DNA from: a virus
Reading direction: 5' to 3' (one strand)
IMG/VR virus record: IMGVR_UViG_3300042560_001981
Coordinates: 1 to 64,000 of that record
DNA length: 64,000 nucleotides
Part shown: positions 58,842 through 64,000 of the stretch, in pieces
Layout: every line of letters starts with the position of its first letter
How positions within the stretch are numbered: position 1 is the first letter of the stretch
Position numbers and translations under genes: made by a program
Notes under the pieces: generated by a model
Databases searched by the model: none
The model's input: the letters and a program-made list of their open reading frames with translations, nothing else
What the model was told of the DNA's origin: nothing

Positions 58842-60014
58842 TTAGAAAGGTTGTTCTGGTTCAACAGGAGCTGAAACTTCCGGAGCAGGTGTTATTTCTT
58901 CAGGATTAACACCGGCATCAATTTTGCTATACAGATCGAGAAAACTTGCCTTAGTATCTTCATCAAAGCGATTTAGGCAGAGCGAAATTGATTTCATTTT
59001 ATCACCGTGAATACCATAAGTATTTACGATATGCACCAAACGGCGAGTAGAAATCACTTCATCACAACCACCATCATCGAAAGTTCGGCGAATTGTATCA
59101 GCCCACAATACCAATTTATCAGAGAAATCGGCATCTTCACGACCAACAGATTGTAGTTCCTTTTCGATGATTTTCTTTTCGATTTTAACAGGAGGCCACT
59201 TCTGTTCGTAAGTGTTCAGAAAACGCTCAAGAAATGCTTCGTTCAGAACATTGGTGAACATATAACGACCGTCATCAGAACCTTTACCTTTAGTATTTGC
59301 GGTAGCAAAGATAGTGAACCCTTCAGCAGGAACAATCAGTTCACCTTTCTTTTTGAGCATGAAAGGTTTACCTTCTAGAACACGCTGAAGGCAAGATAGA
59401 TTCTGAGCACCATAGTCAATCTCATCGATACACAGAACAGCACCTTGACGAGCAGCAGTGGTCACAGGACCATCACGCCATTCCATATTGCCATTAATCA
59501 GAACATAATTACCAAGAAGATCACCTTCATCGGTTTCAGGTGTCATCGAAATACAAATGAATTTTCGTTTTGCCTTTGCACAGGCTTGTTCGATGCTCAT
59601 GGTTTTACCGTTACCAGAATGACCAGTAACGAAAACAGGGAAAAACTTTTTCGAAGAAACAATCGAAACAATATCCTCAAAATCACCAAAAGGAACATAG
59701 TTTTTGTATTGTTTAGGAATCAAATCAACGCTGTCCAAATCAGTTTGAACATTAACGATTTTGTTTGTGGATTTTTCCATGGCTTTGGTCATAGGAATAA
59801 CTTGAGCCTGCATATTAACAGTATCAACAGTGGCAGCAGGAACTCGGTAAAGGCCACGGGAAACTTTGTTTGTTTCTTCTTTAGTAAACCATGAAGCACC
59901 AGAAATTCCCAAAGTTTCACACACTTGCTTAATCTCCGTTTTAGTCACTTGGGCTTTACCCAGACCTTGGAGAGCTTCTAGAAACTTTTGACGGGTCATT
60001 TCACGCTTAGTCAT
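58842..60014 (-). CDS. CobS/MoxR-like AAA+ ATPase
   Basis: 390 residues. An N-terminal helical domain (about 1-60) is followed by a AAA+ core: Walker A TGHSGNGKT (130-138), Walker B VLCIDEID (193-200) and sensor FATANTKGKG. The C-terminus is Pro/Glu-rich. CobS/MoxR ATPases remodel a VWA-domain partner; the gene directly upstream encodes a VWA protein, so they probably work as a pair. cobS is common in T4-like cyanophages. Own promoter at 60046-60074. Confidence 0.88.
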   Translation of the reverse strand: MTKREMTRQKFLEALQGLGKAQVTKTEIKQVCETLGISGASWFTKEETNKVSRGLYRVPAATVDTVNMQAQVIPMTKAMEKSTNKIVNVQTDLDSVDLIPKQYKNYVPFGDFEDIVSIVSSKKFFPVFVTGHSGNGKTMSIEQACAKAKRKFICISMTPETDEGDLLGNYVLINGNMEWRDGPVTTAARQGAVLCIDEIDYGAQNLSCLQRVLEGKPFMLKKKGELIVPAEGFTIFATANTKGKGSDDGRYMFTNVLNEAFLERFLNTYEQKWPPVKIEKKIIEKELQSVGREDADFSDKLVLWADTIRRTFDDGGCDEVISTRRLVHIVNTYGIHGDKMKSISLCLNRFDEDTKASFLDLYSKIDAGVNPEEITPAPEVSAPVEPEQPF

Positions 60015-60045
60015 AATGTAAACTCCATATCAATGTTGTACAACA

Positions 60046-60074
60046 ATTATATCAAAAAAACAGCCCTTTGTCAA
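60046..60074 (-). promoter_or_regulatory. Perfect sigma-70 promoter inside a terminator
   Basis: TTGACA (60069-60074), 17-bp spacer, TATAAT (60046-60051) on the minus strand. The -35 covers the loop and stem end of the terminator hairpin at 60061-60080, and the U-run lies in the spacer. One short stretch thus ends one gene and starts the next. Confidence 0.88.
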
Positions 60075-60080
60075 GGGCTG
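60054..60080 (-). terminator. Rho-independent terminator after VWA gene
   Basis: CAGCCCTT / AAGGGCTG, an 8-bp stem with loop GACA, followed by TTTTTTT on the minus strand, 17 bases after the stop at 60097. Confidence 0.92.
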
Positions 60081-60096
60081 TTGCCAATAAACAACA

Positions 60097-62352
60097 TCAA
60101 GTTGCAATACCTTCAATGAATTTAGAAACAAGAATTCGATTGATTTGTTTGCTCTTATTATATTTCATGAAGGCATTTTTCAATTTAGCCGAAGTTATTT
60201 TACCTTCAATTTCAAGTTCCTCATCTTCAGCCAAAAGATCATCACCACCATTTATAAAGAAAAATGAATCAAATCCAGGGTTCTTAGAAAGAAGGTATTT
60301 TTCTTTTCTGAATTTTTTAGCTAATTCTTTCTTTATATCCCACATATCGGCATTGTAAGGCAAATGATTACCATTCTTATCACAGTATTTTGACATCAAT
60401 ACCCGACTAATGTTGGTTGGTGGAACAATAAAGAAACCAAAAATTTTAGAACCAGTCGTTTGTGAAAACCACTTCAAAAGAGATTGATTCAAATTAGTTT
60501 CAATTTTTGATTGAAACTTTATTTTTTTATCCTGCATAATCACGTTTTGTGAAGTAGTATTGTACCAACCAGTATACCCAGAATTTTCTTCATTGGGCTC
60601 TTTGTGATAGCGATTGATATCATCAGATTCACCGTCATGAACAATGACCAAATTTGTAATATCCAAGTTATTGGTTTTCTTGAATTTTTCCATAATAGGT
60701 TTCATTGCTATGATCGCCTCATTCATTGGTGTATTTGATAACGATTCACTTTGTGGCCGCATAATATACCGAGTGCCACGACCAGCATACGACATTTTCA
60801 GCAAAATCATATTCTTCAATGCTTTGTTAAACTCAGCATTTCCCATATTTGAGTTCAAGTATTCACGAAGAATAAGATCAGAGGAACCAAATTCATTTAG
60901 ATTTTGACTAAAAGATTCTGGCTTTCTTACATCATAAGATTTTTCGTTATCAATATACCATGTGGCTGTGCAATTTGAAAACGCATAAACATGAAAAGGA
61001 ATATTCACTTTACGGCAAAACAAAGATAAAACAAGAATTTGTTCAATCGAGCCGGCCATGTTTTGTGACATGGAACCAGAATAATCCAAAAGAAGAATCA
61101 TGCCATGCGATTTGCCTTTTGGCACAATCGTAAGTTTACGGAAAATATTATCATCAAACTTGTAAAGAGACAATTTGGAAACATCAATATCACCAGTATC
61201 CGATTGTTTTGATTTGCTAAAAGCTTTTGCAGCCTTACGCATTTCAAACTCTTTCACCAAAAGGTTGATATACTTTTCGTTTTTGGTTTTGAAATCTTGA
61301 ACAAATTTGTTTACATCATTTGCCGTGAACCGATTTATAGCAATCTGTGAAGCAAAACTATCCGATAGAAGTTGTTGTACTCGCTTTGCAGGAGTAACAA
61401 TGACATCCAAATTCGGAGTTGGCATATTCAAATACAAGTAAGGTTTGCATTTTTCATCCAAAAGTTTATCTTCATTCTTGCGATACTGTTCATCTGTTTG
61501 GCATCCAGGTGAAAAATCATCGAAGCCATTATCAAAAGAATTTTGTGATTCTTTTCTAGATTCTAGATTTGATCCATTGGATTTTTCACCTTCAGAATTG
61601 AAATCATCTTGGGAGTTTTCAGAATTTTCCGGATTGGAGTTTTTATCACCACCTTCAGAAGTTGAATCTGGTTCACCATCGGTTTCATCTTCTTCAGATT
61701 CAATATCATCGAAATCAAATTCTTCTTCACCATCATAAGAGCCGTTGGAATTGGAAAAATCTTGAATCGTTTCCAGTTGGTATTGCTCTTCTTTAGAATA
61801 TTGGTAAATTTTATCGGCTAGTTTTACTACATCTTCCCAAGTTTCTAGAGCTTGTACTTCTTGAACCATCAATTGCTCTTCATCGGTAAAACCGATATCT
61901 AAAGAGTATTGGCTCTTGGTGTACAAATTCAATCGATCAATAAAGGAAAGGCTGTCAATGTTTTGATCTTTAATGCCAAAGAAATCACGCTCAAATAGGT
62001 CATTGAAAGCTTTGCGGAAAGAAAGCCGAAGACCGGGGTATTTACGAATTACTTTTTTCTCGATTCGAGCATCTTCGAGAACATTTAGGAATGATTTGTA
62101 TCCTTTGCCTTTAGACTTGTCGGTAGCAACATCATGCCAACCTTCCGCAGGAGTGTACAAAGCATGGCCAACTTCATGACCGGTCAAAAGGTCATAAAGG
62201 TGGCCAGACATATTTTGCCAAATTGGCAAGTAGAGAACACGGTTTTTTGTATCGAACATAGCAGTTCGAATTTTTTGGTGTTCGACCGTAAGGTTCTCAG
62301 TTGCCATAAGTTTAGCAAGCTGAGACTTTTGTTCAACAGTAAAAGTTGTCAT
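60097..62352 (-). CDS. VWA-domain protein with N-terminal HExxH motif (CobT-like)
   Basis: 751 residues. The N-terminal part has LLTGHEVGHALYTP (HExxH, 59-63) and LNVLEDARIEKK (Glu93 region), a zinc-peptidase set. A very acidic, low-complexity segment (about 205-295) resembles that of CobT. The C-terminal VWA domain begins with LLLDYSGSMSQ (MIDAS). Partner of the CobS-like ATPase just downstream. The combination suggests an ATP-driven machine that may cut or remodel a target protein. Confidence 0.85.
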   Translation of the reverse strand: MTTFTVEQKSQLAKLMATENLTVEHQKIRTAMFDTKNRVLYLPIWQNMSGHLYDLLTGHEVGHALYTPAEGWHDVATDKSKGKGYKSFLNVLEDARIEKKVIRKYPGLRLSFRKAFNDLFERDFFGIKDQNIDSLSFIDRLNLYTKSQYSLDIGFTDEEQLMVQEVQALETWEDVVKLADKIYQYSKEEQYQLETIQDFSNSNGSYDGEEEFDFDDIESEEDETDGEPDSTSEGGDKNSNPENSENSQDDFNSEGEKSNGSNLESRKESQNSFDNGFDDFSPGCQTDEQYRKNEDKLLDEKCKPYLYLNMPTPNLDVIVTPAKRVQQLLSDSFASQIAINRFTANDVNKFVQDFKTKNEKYINLLVKEFEMRKAAKAFSKSKQSDTGDIDVSKLSLYKFDDNIFRKLTIVPKGKSHGMILLLDYSGSMSQNMAGSIEQILVLSLFCRKVNIPFHVYAFSNCTATWYIDNEKSYDVRKPESFSQNLNEFGSSDLILREYLNSNMGNAEFNKALKNMILLKMSYAGRGTRYIMRPQSESLSNTPMNEAIIAMKPIMEKFKKTNNLDITNLVIVHDGESDDINRYHKEPNEENSGYTGWYNTTSQNVIMQDKKIKFQSKIETNLNQSLLKWFSQTTGSKIFGFFIVPPTNISRVLMSKYCDKNGNHLPYNADMWDIKKELAKKFRKEKYLLSKNPGFDSFFFINGGDDLLAEDEELEIEGKITSAKLKNAFMKYNKSKQINRILVSKFIEGIAT

Positions 62353-62379
62353 ATCGTTAACCTTTGTCAGTATAGGTTA

Positions 62380-62408
62380 ATGGTAACACAAAAGTGGAGG
62401 TTTGTCAA
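62380..62408 (-). promoter_or_regulatory. Sigma-70 promoter for the VWA gene
   Basis: TTGACA (62403-62408), 17-bp spacer, TACCAT (62380-62385) on the minus strand; the -10 is weaker than consensus. It lies 28 bases upstream of the ATG at 62352. Confidence 0.6.
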
Positions 62409-62409
62409 C

Positions 62410-62515
62410 CTGTTGCGGTATTTGCAACAGTTATCACTTTGATAAGGGTGGAGCGGTTCAGAGGAGTTAAACCTCTCTACCTTCGGGGGAAGGCTGTCTC
62501 GGACTCACCGCACTA
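62410..62515 (-). ncRNA. Candidate structured noncoding RNA
   Basis: In minus-strand order: GCGGT pairs with ACCGC (62507-62511 / 62453-62457) around two inner hairpins, CCTTC-CCCC-GAAGG (62480-62493) and AGAGG-TTTAACT-CCTCT (62460-62476). TTATCA-AAG-TGATAA and CTGTTGC-AAATACC-GCAACAG hairpins follow. An extended -10 promoter (62522-62530) would start the RNA just before the closing stem. The area is GC-rich compared with its surroundings. No known RNA family was recognised. Confidence 0.5.
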
Positions 62516-62521
62516 GAAAAG

Positions 62522-62530
62522 ATTATATCA
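62522..62530 (-). promoter_or_regulatory. Extended -10 promoter
   Basis: TGATATAAT (TGnTATAAT) directly after the stop codon of the DruA-like gene, with no good -35. The predicted start is near 62515, at the edge of the structured RNA. Confidence 0.55.
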
Positions 62531-62532
62531 GA

Positions 62533-63810
62533 TTATCGACCCACTTGAGGCAAATATTTATCTTTTGTTTCTTGCCAGGTTAAGACGGCAAGATCATCAT
62601 AAAAAAGGTTTTCGGTAGATATTCTACCTTTCTTTGCCAATTGTTTGATTCTCGGTTTGGCATGTTTTTGTTTCCAAACATTGGTAAGATTCTCGACACT
62701 TGTATCAAATAATTTTACCATGTTACTGCCATCATTTTCGCCACGAAGAAATTCACAAGTCTTATCATACAATGGCGAAAAATAAATTCCTCTTGCATGT
62801 TCGGAACGAATCAATTCTTTTGGTACAGAAAGTTTGTTGTATGCAAAAGACAGCGATCTGTTTTTATGGTCACGTTTATGTGGTTGACCAGATGGTTTCT
62901 TTGCAACATACCACTCAAAATATTTTCTGGTGTGATTTGTTTTTAACCACTCACGAATCATGTAACGTGTTTCTGCCAGAGGTTCAAATGAAACTGAGCC
63001 TGAAGTAAAACCCATTGGCTGCCAAAAATCTAGATTATCGTATTGAGACAGACCACCGGCCTTTGTTTTACCATACAAAGAAGTCGTGGTTATACCAACA
63101 AGTTTATCACCATATAAGTTTTCCCATAATTCTTGAATTGGTGTTGACAAGCAAAGAAGTGCTAACAATTTACCACCAACATAATTAAAACCGAGAGGTT
63201 GTAGTGGAACAATTGTTGAACCAATGGCTGTATGATTAATCATACCACCCTGAGTTTTCTTTTCTCTTTCCCAGCCAATAAAGTTATCTCTTGGTGTTAA
63301 ATCAAGAAAGTCTGAACTGATGCAAGTAACACCAAGATACTTTTTAGTTACTTTATCACGTACAACAAAATTTAAGTTACGACCAATATTAGAATTGTTT
63401 TTCATCGTTGAAGAAAATGTACGTATACAATTCCACAACTCAGGTAAATCATCTTCTTTATTTGTATATAGGAGTTCTGGCTCAATGTTTAAGTAATCAT
63501 CAACATCGTTTTGTACCCAAAAGTTGCTCTTGATTTCATCAATAGCCTTCTGTTGATTCGGGTCGGAGATGACTCGTTTCTCTCCTTCCCACAAATCATT
63601 GACCACAATAGATGGATATCTATCTTGCACTTCACACCATTTCTGGAACAAAGTATACTCTTTAACATCCATTTGTGAAACATAGGACAAATCACGAATG
63701 ACCCTCTCCCGAAGATCACTCTCATCAATGTTCTCATACACAATGCCGGAATCTCTCCATTTATCCCATTGTGTTTCTACATCATCTTTTGGATCAAATC
63801 GATAACTCAT
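62533..63810 (-). CDS. DruA-like (DUF4338-type) protein, copy 2
   Basis: 425 residues. The block order matches copy 1 at 42819-43934: YLGVTCISSDFL, IVPLQPLGFNYVGGKLLALL, LVGITTTSLYGKTKAGGLSQ and a basic C-terminal part with HKRDHKNRSLSFAYN. The two are clearly related but diverged, so they are old paralogues. Overlaps the deformylase gene by 17 bases. Confidence 0.55.
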   Translation of the reverse strand: MSYRFDPKDDVETQWDKWRDSGIVYENIDESDLRERVIRDLSYVSQMDVKEYTLFQKWCEVQDRYPSIVVNDLWEGEKRVISDPNQQKAIDEIKSNFWVQNDVDDYLNIEPELLYTNKEDDLPELWNCIRTFSSTMKNNSNIGRNLNFVVRDKVTKKYLGVTCISSDFLDLTPRDNFIGWEREKKTQGGMINHTAIGSTIVPLQPLGFNYVGGKLLALLCLSTPIQELWENLYGDKLVGITTTSLYGKTKAGGLSQYDNLDFWQPMGFTSGSVSFEPLAETRYMIREWLKTNHTRKYFEWYVAKKPSGQPHKRDHKNRSLSFAYNKLSVPKELIRSEHARGIYFSPLYDKTCEFLRGENDGSNMVKLFDTSVENLTNVWKQKHAKPRIKQLAKKGRISTENLFYDDLAVLTWQETKDKYLPQVGR

Positions 63811-64000
63811 TATTTTTCACAGCTCTCTTTATCTTTTTAAGCATCTTTTGTTGTTTTTGCTTTGCCATTTTAATTGCTAATGAACCTGCATGTTCAACAA
63901 ATCTGATACCGTTCATGTGATCTAATTCATGTAAGAAACATCTGGCAGTTAGACCACTCAGTGTAGTAGTTTTTGTTTCACCATTTTGATTGATAAACTC
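63794..64000 (-). CDS. def: Peptide deformylase, C-terminal part
   Basis: 68 codons plus stop are visible; the N-terminal part lies outside the window. LTARCFLHELDHMNGIRF carries the HExxH zinc motif of deformylase (motif 3). The product removes the formyl group from new proteins. Short deformylases are known in T4-like cyanophages. The Lys-rich end (KQKQQKMLKKIKR) is longer than in many phage forms. Confidence 0.85.
   Translation of the reverse strand, partial: EFINQNGETKTTTLSGLTARCFLHELDHMNGIRFVEHAGSLAIKMAKQKQQKMLKKIKRAVKNNELSI

Noticed and set aside
62453-62511. tRNA-Leu gene (UAA-like anticodon arm)
   Set aside because: There is no T arm, no proper D arm and no 7-bp acceptor stem, and position 37 is C.
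62410-62515. Glutamine (glnA/downstream-peptide), SAM or preQ1 riboswitch
   Set aside because: I compared the conserved cores from memory and none matched; also the next gene has its own promoter downstream.

Overview
The window is a 64 kb stretch of a large tailed-phage genome of the T4-like (myovirus) type. The replication core is recognisably T4: DNA polymerase gp43, clamp gp45, clamp loader gp44/gp62, the translational repressor RegA, helicase gp41, primase gp61 and recombinase UvsX. It is mixed with genes typical of aquatic T4-like phages: pstS, hsp20, cobS-like, class I ribonucleotide reductase, ThyX, a HesB-type protein, 2OG-Fe(II) oxygenase and an Sm-like protein. The DNA is AT-rich by eye and every gene I can support lies on the minus strand, so transcription runs from high to low coordinates. 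Two spanins, a GH19 endolysin, an outer-membrane phosphate porin and an LpxH-like hydrolase point to a Gram-negative host. The host genus cannot be read from the sequence; an OprP-type porin suggests a proteobacterium (inference).

Layout in transcription order. 64.0-56.3 kb: end of a peptide deformylase gene, a DruA/DUF4338-like protein, a possible structured RNA, a VWA plus HExxH protein with its CobS-like AAA+ partner, a winged-helix regulator, a glycosyltransferase, a nucleotide hydrolase and the sliding clamp. 56.2-43.9 kb: clamp loader, RegA, Hsp20, dCMP deaminase, rubrerythrin, Sm-like protein, DNA polymerase, 2OG oxygenase, UvsX and gp41. 43.9-40.0 kb: a second DruA-like protein, a nuclease-like protein, a ligase-like protein and a HesB-like protein. 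40.0-33.6 kb: a compact glycan block (four probable glycosyltransferases, a small-molecule kinase, an NTP-transferase/HAD fusion, an epimerase, a methyltransferase). 33.6-26.1 kb: virion-associated proteins with repeated acidic EEVELDE motifs, including an 864-residue nucleotidyltransferase/P-loop fusion. 25.9-22.9 kb: lysis region (i-spanin, o-spanin, endolysin, small membrane proteins). 22.8-16.8 kb: primase, ThyX, NrdA, amidotransferase-like protein, thioredoxin, NrdB. 16.7-14.3 kb: pstS and an OprP-like porin. 14.2-9.2 kb: LpxH-like hydrolase, glycosyltransferase, secreted nuclease, GIY-YIG nuclease and small proteins. 9.2-0.2 kb: a dense early region of small, often overlapping genes behind consensus sigma-70 promoters, ending with a carbamoyltransferase.

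How the genes fit together: the RNR/thioredoxin/ThyX/dCMP deaminase set makes DNA precursors for the T4-type replisome; PstS plus porin probably raises phosphate uptake during infection; the sugar block, carbamoyltransferase and LpxH-like enzyme may alter host envelope or virion glycans. Control appears to rest on TTGACA/TATAAT promoters, several TATAAATA-like late promoters, rho-independent terminators (one overlapping a promoter) and short mRNA hairpins at start sites. No tRNA gene, CRISPR array, insertion sequence or integrase was seen. No gap longer than about 180 bases lacks a gene.
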